The notes beneath the pieces are model-generated. The model saw only the letters and a list, made by a program, of their open reading frames with translations. It had not been told where the DNA came from and did not search any database. A stretch of DNA of 63,410 nucleotides from Methanomassiliicoccus luminyensis B10 (GTDB lineage: Archaea; Thermoplasmatota; Thermoplasmata; Methanomassiliicoccales; Methanomassiliicoccaceae). Both the position numbers and the translations under genes were made by a program. Of this stretch, positions 1 to 8,929 are shown in pieces. Each line of letters starts with the position of its first letter. Position 1 is the stretch's first letter. Location: the NCBI RefSeq assembly GCF_000308215.1, contig NZ_CAJE01000005.1:1-63410 (forward strand). Reading direction: 5' to 3'.

Positions 1-858
1 CATCTCCTCCGCCAGGCCGGAGGAGTCGACCCCGCAGTTGCTCTTCAGCGGACCGTCGATGTCCTCGGTGGAGATGTTCTCGCTCCTCCCTTCCATCAGC
101 TCAGCGGCCCGATCTCTCAGCAGCTCCAGGTCCTGAGTGAAGTGCCGGAGGCCGGGGAATGAGAGCGCCAGGTCGAGGTCCCGGGCCGCCAAGGATGCCG
201 AGAAGTTCTCCATCGTTCTGGCGGGAAGGTTGTGGGCCTCGTCGATCACCAGGACCGCGTCCTTCCCCGGGCGCCCCAGGCGGTCCAGGAGGTCGGCGGA
301 CCGGGAGAACATCTGGTTGTAGTCGGCCACGATCACGGTGGCCTTGCCCGCGGCCCTGAGGGCGGCGTGGTACGGGCACACCCCCGCCCTCAGGCAGGAG
401 CGCATGGACTCCTGGGCATGCAGGGGGTACTCCAGCAGCGTCCCGGCCGCTTCGTCCACGGGGGCGGGGGCGAAGTAGCAGGCCTGCCCCTTGGCGCAGG
501 GGGCGCGGCCGTCCTTCCTGGCCAGGCACATGTCGTCCCTGCCGATGAGGTCCACCGCCCCGATCCTCTGCTTGCGCCAGATCGCCCGCAGGGTGTCCAC
601 GGCGATGGCATGCTGGCTCTGGCGGGGGGTGAGGAACAGCACCGTCCCGTTGGACGGGAGGACCGTCTCCACCGCCGCGGTGAGGGAGACGGCGGTCTTG
701 CCCAGCCCGGTGGGCGCGTACGCCAGCAGATGCGTTCGTTGGCTCAGGCACATGCGGGCATCCTCGAGGAAACGCTCCTGCCCTTCGCGGATGGTCGAAT
801 GGGGGAACAGGCCGCCGGCCCTGCCCCCCGGACTAATATGCACATCAGATGACTCCAT
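1..858 (-). CDS. XPD/Rad3-DinG family DNA helicase, N-terminal part (runs off the window)
   Basis: Superfamily 2 5'-3' DNA helicase of the XPD/Rad3 type, cut by the left edge of the window; 286 codons are visible. Walker A APTGLGKT lies at residues 48-55 and the DEAH box at 206-209. Between them are five cysteines (C111, C121, C127, C155, C161), placed as in the iron-sulfur domain of XPD helicases, four of which normally bind a 4Fe-4S cluster. The start is taken as ATG at 858; GTG at 843 is in frame and also possible. It is divergent from the MFS gene. The helicase C-terminal domain lies outside the window. Confidence 0.85.
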   Translation of the reverse strand, partial: MESSDVHISPGGRAGGLFPHSTIREGQERFLEDARMCLSQRTHLLAYAPTGLGKTAVSLTAAVETVLPSNGTVLFLTPRQSQHAIAVDTLRAIWRKQRIGAVDLIGRDDMCLARKDGRAPCAKGQACYFAPAPVDEAAGTLLEYPLHAQESMRSCLRAGVCPYHAALRAAGKATVIVADYNQMFSRSADLLDRLGRPGKDAVLVIDEAHNLPARTMENFSASLAARDLDLALSFPGLRHFTQDLELLRDRAAELMEGRSENISTEDIDGPLKSNCGVDSSGLAEEM

Positions 859-942
859 GGCCCGCCTATGCGCCGGTGCATTGGCAATCGCTTGCACTAA
901 CCGCAGCCTACATCCGGGGGTGCCGGGAGGCCCGGACCCCCC

Positions 943-2256
943 ATGCAAAAGGAGATAAACGACGGATTGGCAGGAATGTGGACGATGGAGCTGAACGTTG
1001 GCGGGCGCCGGCGCTATGAGGCGATCATCGCCATCATCCTGTTCCTCACCGTTCTGTCCGCCTATCTCACCAGGGTCTCCCTGTCGGTCGCGATGCCGTA
1101 CGTCGCGGAAACCTTCCAGTGGGACCAGGAACAGCTGGGCGGCCTGGGCGGCGTGCTGCTGGGCATATTCTTGGTGGGGTACGGGCTGTCCAACATCTTC
1201 ATCAGCCCGCTGGTGGACTGCTACGGTCCGAGAAAGAGCCTGCTGGTGGCGGTGTCGGTTTGGTCGGTGTTCACGCTCCTCACCGGCATCATCGGGGTGT
1301 ACTTCTCGGTGTTCGTCCTGCTGCGCGTGCTGCTCGGCCTGTCGCAAGGCATCGCGTTCCCGTCCGCCAGCAGCGTCACCCAGGCGTGGTTCCCGCCGGA
1401 GAAGAGGTCGCGGATGAACTCCATCTATTACAGCTCCATCGCCTTCGCCAACCTCCTGTCCCCGCTCCTGCTCCTGCCGCTCATCATGGTCACCAGCTGG
1501 AACATAATGTTCGTGGTCCTATCCCTTCTGGGGTTCGCCATTCTGGTGCCCATCTTCTTCCTGCTCAAGGACAGCCCGGAGGGCCCCCCGGACTGCGAGA
1601 AGAAGACCCTGAGGGACAACCTCCGGCTCACCCGGGACAATCTCAAGGAATCGCTGAGGATCAAGGGCATCTTCACCCTGACGCTGTCGCAGACCCTGGA
1701 GGTCCTGGTGTTCTGGGGCATATCGCTGTGGCTGCCTACCTTCCTGGTCCTGGCCAGGGGGTTCACGACCAGCGAGCTGGTTTGGGCCGCCGCGCTGCCG
1801 TACGTCGGGTACATCGTCGGCCTGCTGGTCGGCTCGTGGATCAGCGACCGGGTGGGGCGGCGCTCCACGGTCACCGCCGCATTCTCCTTCGCCGGCGCGG
1901 TCATGATCGTGATAGTGAACTTCATTCACGGCAGGTGGGAGACGCTGGTCTCCCTGGGCGGCCTGTTCTTCTTCCTCGCCTTGCTGAGCCCGAACATCAC
2001 CACCCTGCTGCAGGGCTGCTGCGTTAACCGGCTCACTTGCTCGGCTACCGGGATAGTGAACGGCTTCTCCAACGGCGCCGGGGCCCTGGGGCCGATAATC
2101 TTCGGTGTCCTTGCCGCATACACCGGTTCGTACGATTCCGCGCTCCCGTTGATGACCGTGATGATGATAGCCAGCGGACTGGTCATACTTCGATTTAGAG
2201 TGTACGAGGTGCCGGTGGTGTGCCCCCTGCCCGAAACGCCGGACGAGAAGGAATAA
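943..2256 (+). CDS. MFS transporter
   Basis: Integral membrane permease of the major facilitator superfamily, about 437 residues with roughly 12 hydrophobic segments. The loop after TM2 has a modified MFS signature (DCYGPRKS), and the matching loop in the second half reads SDRVGRRS, as in two-fold repeated MFS proteins. A charged cytoplasmic segment near residues 200-230 separates the halves. The substrate cannot be read; the pattern resembles anion:cation or sugar-acid symporters. Start is uncertain: GGAGAT at 951-956 better fits TTG 967 or ATG 976 than ATG 943. Confidence 0.85.
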   Translation: MQKEINDGLAGMWTMELNVGGRRRYEAIIAIILFLTVLSAYLTRVSLSVAMPYVAETFQWDQEQLGGLGGVLLGIFLVGYGLSNIFISPLVDCYGPRKSLLVAVSVWSVFTLLTGIIGVYFSVFVLLRVLLGLSQGIAFPSASSVTQAWFPPEKRSRMNSIYYSSIAFANLLSPLLLLPLIMVTSWNIMFVVLSLLGFAILVPIFFLLKDSPEGPPDCEKKTLRDNLRLTRDNLKESLRIKGIFTLTLSQTLEVLVFWGISLWLPTFLVLARGFTTSELVWAAALPYVGYIVGLLVGSWISDRVGRRSTVTAAFSFAGAVMIVIVNFIHGRWETLVSLGGLFFFLALLSPNITTLLQGCCVNRLTCSATGIVNGFSNGAGALGPIIFGVLAAYTGSYDSALPLMTVMMIASGLVILRFRVYEVPVVCPLPETPDEKE

Positions 2257-2292
2257 GAAAGATTATCATAATTGAACCCCTTCTTTCAGGAT

Positions 2293-2961
2293 ATGGACAA
2301 GTTGCCGTTCGGCTGCAAGAACCTCGACGACATGTTGGACGGGGGCGTGGAGGCCGGATGCGTCACTCTTCTTTATGGGGAGGCGGGGACGGGAAAGACC
2401 ACCCTGTGCCTCCTGCTGGCGAGGGATGTGGCCAGGAGCGGCAAGAAGGTCATCTATCTTGATACCGAGGGAGTGTCCATGAGCCGCCTGCGCCAAGTGG
2501 TGGGGGCGGATTACGAGGCGGTGGCCAAGAACATCCTGTTCTCGTCGATCAGCAGCTTTGACGAGCAGGAGCGGATGGTGGACAAGGCCATCAAGCTGGC
2601 CCAGAGCAACGTGGACGTGGGCATGATAATCATCGACTCCATCAGCATGCACTATCGACTCACCTCCCGGGAGGAGGACCGGGGCGAGAGGAAATCGCTG
2701 GCGGGGCAGTCCACCAAGCTGACCAACATCGCCAGGGAGAAGAACCTGCCCATCCTGGTGACGTCTCAGGTGTACACCGACGTGGAGACCGGGACCTATG
2801 AGGCCCTGGGAGGGCATGCCCTGCACCACAACTCCAAGGTCATCATCCGGCTGGACCGCGTGTCCACCGGCGTGCGCAGGGCCGTGCTGATGAAGCACCG
2901 CTCCCTGCCCGAGGGCCTGGTGGCGGACTTCAAGTTCACCCTCGAAGGAATCACCTGTTAG
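2293..2961 (+). CDS. radB: DNA repair and recombination protein RadB
   Basis: Archaeal RecA/RadA paralogue acting in homologous recombination, about 222 residues as expected for RadB, which lacks the N-terminal helix-hairpin-helix domain of RadA. Walker A GEAGTGKT is at residues 29-36 and a Walker B strand MIIID follows near residue 115. The N-terminus (LPFGCKNLDDML) matches the family opening. ATG 2293 is chosen because a TATA-like GATTATCAT near 2264 would place transcription start almost on it. TTG 2272 is in frame but has no ribosome binding site. Ends in TAG. Confidence 0.9.
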   Translation: MDKLPFGCKNLDDMLDGGVEAGCVTLLYGEAGTGKTTLCLLLARDVARSGKKVIYLDTEGVSMSRLRQVVGADYEAVAKNILFSSISSFDEQERMVDKAIKLAQSNVDVGMIIIDSISMHYRLTSREEDRGERKSLAGQSTKLTNIAREKNLPILVTSQVYTDVETGTYEALGGHALHHNSKVIIRLDRVSTGVRRAVLMKHRSLPEGLVADFKFTLEGITC

Positions 2962-3026
2962 TTTGGGCAGGAGGCCCCACGGGATCGGCCGCGGGACGCC
3001 CCTTTCGCGCTGACCGGGCGAGCCCG

Positions 3027-4025
3027 TCAGGTCTTCCTGCTGCCGACGGCGAAGTCGATGAGCCCCTTCAGGAACTCCTTGTCCTCGCTCTCCTCGAGGA
3101 CATCCAGCTCCTTCCTGGCCTGGGCGGCGTAGTCGAGCGCCAGTTTCTTGGCGTACTCGATGCTGCCGCTGTCATCCAGCGCCCTGATGGCCGCCTTGAT
3201 CTCTTCAGGGGTCGCGCCGTCGTTGCCGAGCGCCTTCTCCAGGGTCCTGCGGCGGGGATCCGACGCGTCAAGGGAATGCAGGGCATGGAGCACTATGAGG
3301 GTCCTCTTGCCGTTCCGGATGTCGCTGCCCACGGGCTTCCCCAGCACCTCCTCGCTGCTGGTGAGGGCGAGAACATCGTCATGGATCTGGAACCCCAGGC
3401 CCAGGAGGCGGGCGTACTCCTTCATGGCGGCGACCTGCTTCTCGGTGCCGCCGGCGATGAGGGTGCCGCCCTCGGCGGCACACTCGAACAGCACGGCGGT
3501 CTTCTTGTGGATCATGCGCATGTAGTCATCGATGGCGAGGTCCGCGGCGGGCATGTGCTCGAAGTCCATGTCCTCCTGCTGGCCCTCGGCGATCAGCCAC
3601 ACCGTGTTGGCGGTGATCCTGAACAGCCGCTTGACGTGCTGGGGCGGGACGTCGGTCTCGGTCAGCACCTCGAAGGCACGGGCGAATTGGGCATCGCCGG
3701 CGATGATGGCGGTGGGCATGTCGAAGAGGACGTGCACCGCTGGCCGTCCGCGCCGCACGGGGTCGTTGTCCATGACATCATCGTGGACCAGGGTGAAGTT
3801 GTGGATTATCTCCAGGGAGCAGCCGAACGGCATGGCCTTCTTACCTGCCCCGCTGACCGCGTTGGCGACCGCGATCGCCAGTACCGGCCGCAGCCTCTTT
3901 CCCCCGGCGGCGGGATAGTGCTTCACCGCTTCCATGAGCTTCGGTACATCGCCTTCCTGGAGGTAGGACATGACCGCCCCGTCCACTTCCTTCGCGCGCT
4001 TTGAGATCTCCTTCAGAACATCCAT
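3027..4025 (-). CDS. Polyprenyl synthetase (geranylgeranyl/farnesyl diphosphate synthase type)
   Basis: Trans-prenyltransferase that condenses IPP with allylic diphosphates to make archaeal lipid precursors. The protein has 332 residues. It shows GKRLRP (residues 42-47) and the first Asp-rich motif DDVMD (82-86). The second Asp-rich motif reads DDVLA (216-220), so the last Asp of DDxxD is replaced by Ala. ATG 4025 is preceded by AAGGAGGGT at good spacing. It overlaps the 3' end of fni by 13 nt, pointing to translational coupling in an isoprenoid operon. Chain length is not predictable here. Confidence 0.92.
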   Translation of the reverse strand: MDVLKEISKRAKEVDGAVMSYLQEGDVPKLMEAVKHYPAAGGKRLRPVLAIAVANAVSGAGKKAMPFGCSLEIIHNFTLVHDDVMDNDPVRRGRPAVHVLFDMPTAIIAGDAQFARAFEVLTETDVPPQHVKRLFRITANTVWLIAEGQQEDMDFEHMPAADLAIDDYMRMIHKKTAVLFECAAEGGTLIAGGTEKQVAAMKEYARLLGLGFQIHDDVLALTSSEEVLGKPVGSDIRNGKRTLIVLHALHSLDASDPRRRTLEKALGNDGATPEEIKAAIRALDDSGSIEYAKKLALDYAAQARKELDVLEESEDKEFLKGLIDFAVGSRKT

Positions 4026-5089
4026 TGTTGACCCTCCTTGATGCACGAGGCCCACTCCCGAGCGGCCCCGGTCAAAATGAAATCCTTGGACGCCAGCTCG
4101 TTGACGTTAGCTGACCCCGTCAGGAACATCGCCGCCCTGAGCTCGTCGAGCATGAGGCGGAGCTTGTCCTCCACCGCCTTGGACGAGACCAGGGCCTCCT
4201 TCAGCACCGCCCTGGCGGTGCCGGCGCACTGCGCCCCCACCACGATGCTCTTGGCCGCCTGGAGGCCGTCGACGACGCCTCCGCTGGCTATGATCGGCAG
4301 CCCCACGTTCGCCCACATCACCGAAACGGGCGCGGGTATCCCCCATTCCCCGAAGGTCTCGCCGATGGCGGAGCACCTCTGGTCCCCCATGGCCCGGGAC
4401 CTTACCGCCTCCACCTTAGAGAAGCTGGTGCCTCCGGTGCCGGAGATGTCCAGTCCCCTGATCCCGATGCCCTTGAGGCGCATTGCCACGTCCCTCGATA
4501 TGCCCGCCCCGGTCTCCTTCACCATGATGGGGACCTCCCTCGCCAGGGACCTTATGGCGTCGTAGCACCCCTTGGCCCTGGTGTCGCCCTCGGGCTGGGC
4601 AACCTCTTGAAGGAAGTTGAAATGGACCGCCACGACGTCCGCCCCGATCATGTCCATGGCCTTTCTGGCATCCTCCGCCCCGAAGGCCCTCTTGTTCTTC
4701 TGGGCGATGAGCTGGGGCGCCCCGATGTTGCCGACCTTGAGCGGGACGTCATAGTCCTTGATGATAGCGTAGCTCTTCCGGTCCCCCTTTTCCAGGGCGG
4801 CCCTCTGGCTCCCTATGCCCAGGCCGATCCTCAGCTCCGCGCATGCTTCCGCCAGGTTGCGGTTGATCTTCTCGGCCTCTGAATAGCCGCCGGTGATGGC
4901 GGTGACCATGAGCGGGGCGGAGAGCTTCTTGCCCAGCACTATCGCGGAGGTATCGATCTCGTCCAGGTCCACCTCCGGCAGGGCGTCGTGGACCAGCTTG
5001 ATGTCGTCCCAATAATTGTGCGATGACGCGACATCCCCTTCCAGGGTGGCCTGGATGTGGTCCGCCTTCCTCTTCTCTATCTTTTTCAT
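4013..5089 (-). CDS. fni: Type 2 isopentenyl-diphosphate delta-isomerase
   Basis: FMN- and NADPH-dependent IPP/DMAPP isomerase (type 2), 358 residues, the usual length. Family features include the opening KRKADHI, the TAITGG strand, the Gln/Glu segment around NFLQE, and the glycine-rich FMN phosphate loop DISGTGGTS. The start ATG 5089 overlaps the upstream kinase stop as ATGA. It converts the IPP made by the neighbouring isopentenyl phosphate kinase into DMAPP for the downstream prenyltransferase, so the three genes form consecutive steps of one pathway. Confidence 0.93.
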   Translation of the reverse strand: MKKIEKRKADHIQATLEGDVASSHNYWDDIKLVHDALPEVDLDEIDTSAIVLGKKLSAPLMVTAITGGYSEAEKINRNLAEACAELRIGLGIGSQRAALEKGDRKSYAIIKDYDVPLKVGNIGAPQLIAQKNKRAFGAEDARKAMDMIGADVVAVHFNFLQEVAQPEGDTRAKGCYDAIRSLAREVPIMVKETGAGISRDVAMRLKGIGIRGLDISGTGGTSFSKVEAVRSRAMGDQRCSAIGETFGEWGIPAPVSVMWANVGLPIIASGGVVDGLQAAKSIVVGAQCAGTARAVLKEALVSSKAVEDKLRLMLDELRAAMFLTGSANVNELASKDFILTGAAREWASCIKEGQQWMF

Positions 5090-5865
5090 TCCGCACCGCC
5101 CACGACCTTCGAGCCAATAACCCTTTGGCCCCTCAGGGCCGCCTCCAGGCGGCCGGGCGCTAGCCCGTTGATGGCCACGGCATCGCCCCCGTGGGAGGCG
5201 ATCCTCATCATGACCTCGATCTTGCCGAAGATGCTGCCGGTGACGTCGGCGTTCCGCTGGGAGCGGGGGAGAGCATCCAAGGCCGCCCGGTCCACGTTCT
5301 CGATCAGGCTGGCCCGGGGGTCGGAATGGGGGTCCGCCGTGAACACGCCGTCCACGTCGGTGACGAATATGATCCTTTCCGGCCTGAACCGCTCGGCCAG
5401 CGATTCCATGAGCTGGTCCCCCGAGCATATGCCGAACTTCCGCTTCGAATCTAGGGCGACGTCCCCGAAGGTCACAGGCACGATGCCTAGATCATTGTAC
5501 CTCCCGAACCGGTCCAGGTCGAGCCCGGAGAGCGCGCCGCCGCTGAGTTCGGCGACGGCGCTGGGGGGGAGGGAGACCGAGGCGACCCCGGCCCGGTTGA
5601 GGCGGGACACCACCTCCAGGTTCAGGGCGCGCACGTCCTCCATCACCTGGGCCGCCCCCTTGATCTGGGAGGGGTTCGAGTATCCTTTCTGGAGCTGGTG
5701 CCTCGCGGCGACGATGTGCCCGTACGAGCCAGCGCCGTGCACTATCATGACGGCCGCGCCGGAGGCCTTGATCTCCTGGGCCAATCGAGAGAGCGCGTCG
5801 GCGCGCAGGGTGCGGTAGCTGCCCTTCTCGGTGATCACGCTTCCGCCCAATTTGACCAGCATCAT
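5086..5865 (-). CDS. Isopentenyl phosphate kinase
   Basis: Amino-acid-kinase-fold enzyme that phosphorylates isopentenyl phosphate to IPP, the last step of the archaeal mevalonate route. The N-terminal strand LVKLGGSVIT and the HGAGSYGH motif with the substrate-binding His at residue 50 are present, as is the ICSGDQL region. The protein has about 259 residues. ATG 5865 (or 5862) is preferred because a TATA box at 5893-5901 puts transcription start near 5872; ATG 5883 is in frame but would lie upstream of that point. First gene of the operon with fni and the prenyltransferase. Confidence 0.9.
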   Translation of the reverse strand: MMLVKLGGSVITEKGSYRTLRADALSRLAQEIKASGAAVMIVHGAGSYGHIVAARHQLQKGYSNPSQIKGAAQVMEDVRALNLEVVSRLNRAGVASVSLPPSAVAELSGGALSGLDLDRFGRYNDLGIVPVTFGDVALDSKRKFGICSGDQLMESLAERFRPERIIFVTDVDGVFTADPHSDPRASLIENVDRAALDALPRSQRNADVTGSIFGKIEVMMRIASHGGDAVAINGLAPGRLEAALRGQRVIGSKVVGGAE

Positions 5866-5892
5866 GGACAACGGCGGGAACATGAGGCGGTT

Positions 5893-5901
5893 GATATAAA
5901 A
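5893..5901 (-). promoter_or_regulatory. TATA box of the isoprenoid operon
   Basis: On the minus strand the AT-rich TTTTATAT element lies about 25 nt upstream of the predicted transcription start near 5872. It would yield a short-leader or leaderless mRNA beginning at the isopentenyl phosphate kinase gene. Inferred from spacing only. Confidence 0.55.
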
Positions 5902-5967
5902 ACCTATACGAGTGTGTTGGAGGCGCGGGACGGCGGCCGTCGTAGATGGGGCGGCGAGACGGATGTC

Positions 5968-6816
5968 TCACACCTCTATCCTGGTCCCGCACTTTCGGCA
6001 GAACGCGTCGTCCTCGGCCACTTCCTTGGAGCAGGACGGGCAGACCTTCGGGCCCTGTCTCTTGCCGCAGGCGAAGCAGAACCCGTCCTCGGGCCCCACC
6101 GCCGCGCCGCAGTTCTCGCACTTTGTCACCTCGGCTGCGGCCTCCTCTGCCGGTCTTTCTTCCTTCTTCTTGGGCAGGACGAGGACCTCAGCGTTCGCGA
6201 AAGCCCTCCCCTTCTGCTTCCCGGCGCTTCCCTCGATGGCTCTCTTCGCCCTCATGGCCGACCTCAGCGCCGCAGTGTAGTCGCCGGCCTCGAAGGCCCC
6301 CTTGGCCTCCTGGCAGAGCAGCTCCGCCTCGGTCCTGGCCTCCTCGCCGGCGGCCTGGACCATTCCATCCGCGGTCTCGATGATGAACTTGGACTCCAGG
6401 TAGTTCGCCGGCATCTTCTTCGTCATGTTGGCCGGCACCTCGGTGCTCAGCTTCTCTACCGTGGTGGGGGCGGGCGGTTCGGACATGTCCGCGAGGTCGT
6501 TCTTGGACTTGCTCCTGAGGAGGGACGATCTGGCCTGGTCAGCGAACTCCTTGCACTCCGCATAGTTGCCGCTCTCATAGGCGCTCTCGGCGCGGTAGAT
6601 GATCATCTCCGCCTCCATGACCTCGCGACCGTTGTCGCGCAGGGACGAGGCCACCGCCTTGATGGTGGCCACGGCGTTGTACGCATCATCCCTGATGATG
6701 CCAACATCCACCTGGTCCTTCCTCCGCTTTTTCATATGGCGGATCTCCAGCCATCCGACCAGCACGATTATCAGCGCCACCGCGACGATCAGGATAAAGT
6801 TGTCCACAATGTCCAT
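5968..6816 (-). CDS. Membrane-anchored protein with C-terminal double zinc ribbon
   Basis: About 282 residues. One N-terminal transmembrane helix (about residues 5-25) is followed by a basic stretch, two helical segments resembling TPR-like repeats, and a Lys/Glu/Ala-rich linker. The C-terminus carries two zinc ribbons with CxxC pairs: CENCG/CFACG and CPSCS/CRKCG. The ribbons should face the cytoplasm. ATG 6816 is chosen because AGGTG sits 7 nt upstream; GTG 6825 would overlap that site. Function unknown. Such zinc-ribbon membrane proteins are common in Thermoplasmata. Confidence 0.8.
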   Translation of the reverse strand: MDIVDNFILIVAVALIIVLVGWLEIRHMKKRRKDQVDVGIIRDDAYNAVATIKAVASSLRDNGREVMEAEMIIYRAESAYESGNYAECKEFADQARSSLLRSKSKNDLADMSEPPAPTTVEKLSTEVPANMTKKMPANYLESKFIIETADGMVQAAGEEARTEAELLCQEAKGAFEAGDYTAALRSAMRAKRAIEGSAGKQKGRAFANAEVLVLPKKKEERPAEEAAAEVTKCENCGAAVGPEDGFCFACGKRQGPKVCPSCSKEVAEDDAFCRKCGTRIEV

Positions 6817-6985
6817 CTTCCACACCTGGATGAAAGGTAGACCCCGTGGTATCGATAAAACGATTTCTCTTACAGATACACTATCCGGTAGTGAGGCCCC
6901 GGCAGCTCATCCGGGAGGGATTGGCCGTGGGTGATGTTGGGGTTGGAATAAAAGGAAAGGAGGGGGAGGTCCCCCTCGTTCGGGA

Positions 6986-8506
6986 TCACTTCTTCCTGCG
7001 CAGGAAGAACGCCCCTACGGCCGCAAGGGCCACGATGGCCACTATCCCCATGTATAGTATGGCGTTGTCCGGGGTGTCGGCCTTGCCGGCGGTCTCCTCC
7101 GCGGTGGTGAAGGACCAGCTCGTTGCCGCCAGTGAGTTGCCGGCGACATCCTTCCCGCTTACCGTCACGGTGTAGGTGGTGCCGTAGGCCAGCTCCGAGG
7201 ACGGGATGAACTTGGCGGTGTTGCCACTCCAAGATATCTGCCCGTCGACGCCGCTGACGACCATGCTGAAGGAGCCCTGGTCCATGGCCTCGGAGAAGGT
7301 GACGCTGATCGCGCTGCCGATGACGGCGCCGGTCCCCTCGGGGGAACGAACGATCACGGTCGGGGCGGCCACGTCAGGAAGACCTTCCAGCGGGGTGGCG
7401 GTGGCGGTACTGGACTTCTGCCCGATGCCAGCGGTGTTGCGGGCCGCGACGCTGAACGAGTACTCCTGGTCATTGCTGAGCCCGGTCACCGTCAGGCTGG
7501 TGGAAGCGACGGTCTGGCGCTCCGCGCCGTCAACGTACAAGACATACTCCTCGACAGCAGGGCTGCCTGGGTGGCTGGGAGCGCTCCATATCAGGGTCAC
7601 CACCCCGTCGCCCGGGATCGCCACGAGGGCGTTGGGGGCTGTGGCGGTCGCTCCCAGCACGGATGTGGTCACTCCCTTCCACACGGGGGTGAAGCCGGCG
7701 GCGCCTTCGTAGTAGTATGCGATGAGCCCGGGATTGTGGTTGGCGGCCCAGGTGCCGATCATGTACTCATCGTCCGGCGCGTCGCCCTTGAAGATGACCG
7801 TCATCAGGTTGGGGCAGCTGCCGGTGGCGTTGTCGTAGACGGCGAGGATGCTGCTGGGCATCACCAGAGAGGTGAGGCCGGTGGAGCCGAAGAAAGCGTA
7901 GCCATTGATGGCAGTGATGCCGTTGGGCACCGTGAACGCTCCTGCCCTCCCTCCCGGGTACATCATGAGCCGGGTGTTGTCCTCGTTGTACAGCACGCCG
8001 TTGACGCTGTTGTAGACGGGATTGACGTTATCGACGTTTATGGCGGTCAGGAGCGAGCAGTAGGCGAACGCTCCGCCTCCCACGCTGACCACGCTCTTGG
8101 GTATGGTCACGGAGGTAAGATTGGTCCGGTAGAACGCCCAGCTCCCGATCTCCTCGACCCCGTCGCCGATGGTCACGGAGGCCAGAGCGGTGCACTGCGC
8201 GAACGCCTGGATGCCGACGGTCCTGACACTGCCCGGTATCGTCACGGAAGTGATGGCGAACTCGCTGAAGAACGAGTTGTTCCCTATTCCGGTGACCGGC
8301 AGCCCGTTGATCTTAGCCGGTATCGATATGGCCCCGCCCGGGCCGTTGTACCCCGTGATGTTGACCTCGGCACCGTCGTTCACCACTTCGTATTCGAAGG
8401 CCCCGTACTCGAGGGCGGACACCGTGCCGATAGGCACCGTGGCGGCTACGGTCGCGGAAAAAAGGATCGCCATAGCTAACGCTAATGTCAATATGTTCTT
8501 CCTCAT
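6986..8506 (-). CDS. Secreted, membrane-anchored BspA-type leucine-rich-repeat surface protein
   Basis: Surface protein of 506 residues. An N-terminal signal peptide (about residues 1-30) precedes several BspA/LRR_5 repeats (about 45-240, with recurring SVTIP and AFxxC/S units). A fibronectin type III domain (about 285-370) and an SbsA-type Ig-like domain (about 375-465) follow. The C-terminus has one transmembrane helix and a short basic tail RRKK, so most of the protein is outside the cell. GGAGGT lies 7 nt before ATG 8506. Such proteins usually serve adhesion; the ligand is unknown. Confidence 0.85.
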   Translation of the reverse strand: MRKNILTLALAMAILFSATVAATVPIGTVSALEYGAFEYEVVNDGAEVNITGYNGPGGAISIPAKINGLPVTGIGNNSFFSEFAITSVTIPGSVRTVGIQAFAQCTALASVTIGDGVEEIGSWAFYRTNLTSVTIPKSVVSVGGGAFAYCSLLTAINVDNVNPVYNSVNGVLYNEDNTRLMMYPGGRAGAFTVPNGITAINGYAFFGSTGLTSLVMPSSILAVYDNATGSCPNLMTVIFKGDAPDDEYMIGTWAANHNPGLIAYYYEGAAGFTPVWKGVTTSVLGATATAPNALVAIPGDGVVTLIWSAPSHPGSPAVEEYVLYVDGAERQTVASTSLTVTGLSNDQEYSFSVAARNTAGIGQKSSTATATPLEGLPDVAAPTVIVRSPEGTGAVIGSAISVTFSEAMDQGSFSMVVSGVDGQISWSGNTAKFIPSSELAYGTTYTVTVSGKDVAGNSLAATSWSFTTAEETAGKADTPDNAILYMGIVAIVALAAVGAFFLRRKK

Positions 8507-8733
8507 TCTCGAACCTCCAACTTAATTTATTCGGATGAAAAATTTGAACCCGGCCGTATATTATGGTTGCGATATTCTTGACAGAAAAGTCATCCAATGC
8601 CGTAGCAAGGCCGGATCGCTGAGGGAATGGCCGCAAGACTGCTGGGGCGGGAGGGCGACCAGAACGGGCGTACCAGGGATGGCTCGAAGGAAATGCTTAC
8701 CTTTGCGTACTGTGCGCTGAACAGCGAGAATGT

Positions 8734-8738
8734 AAAAA
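8734..8738 (-). terminator. T-run terminator of the 5S rRNA gene
   Basis: On the minus strand five consecutive T directly follow the 3' strand of 5S helix I, as expected for oligo-T termination of archaeal stable RNA genes. Confidence 0.5.
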
Positions 8739-8864
8739 GTGGCTGACAGCGTCTCGTGGTTCCCGCGGGCTCGCGCACCGCAGTACAGCACGAAACGCGG
8801 GCGGGCTTAACTTCCGGGTTCGAATGGGACCGGGTGTATCCCCGCCGCTGTGGCCGTCACACCA
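8739..8864 (-). rRNA. 5S ribosomal RNA, solitary gene
   Basis: The minus strand carries the archaeal 5S consensus, including GGAAGTTAAGC and CCCGGTCCCAT. Terminal helix I pairs TGACGGC near the 5' end with GCTGTCA near the 3' end, extended outside by TGG/CCA. Length is about 126 nt. A palindromic TATA box lies 23 nt upstream and a T-run follows directly. No 16S, 23S or tRNA gene is adjacent. Loop C reads CATTCGAAC, one base shorter than the usual CATNCCGAAC. End points are accurate to a few bases. Confidence 0.88.
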
Positions 8865-8882
8865 AATCCTCGAAAGAACTTG

Positions 8883-8892
8883 TTATATATAA
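8883..8892 (-). promoter_or_regulatory. Palindromic TATA box of the 5S rRNA gene
   Basis: TTATATATAA is centred about 23 nt before the 5S 5' end. It lies between the 3' end of the DUF92 gene and the 5S gene, giving the rRNA its own promoter. Confidence 0.65.
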
Positions 8893-8929
8893 CCCTTTTC
8901 CAACCTCCCCATACAGATAGATGGGAAGG

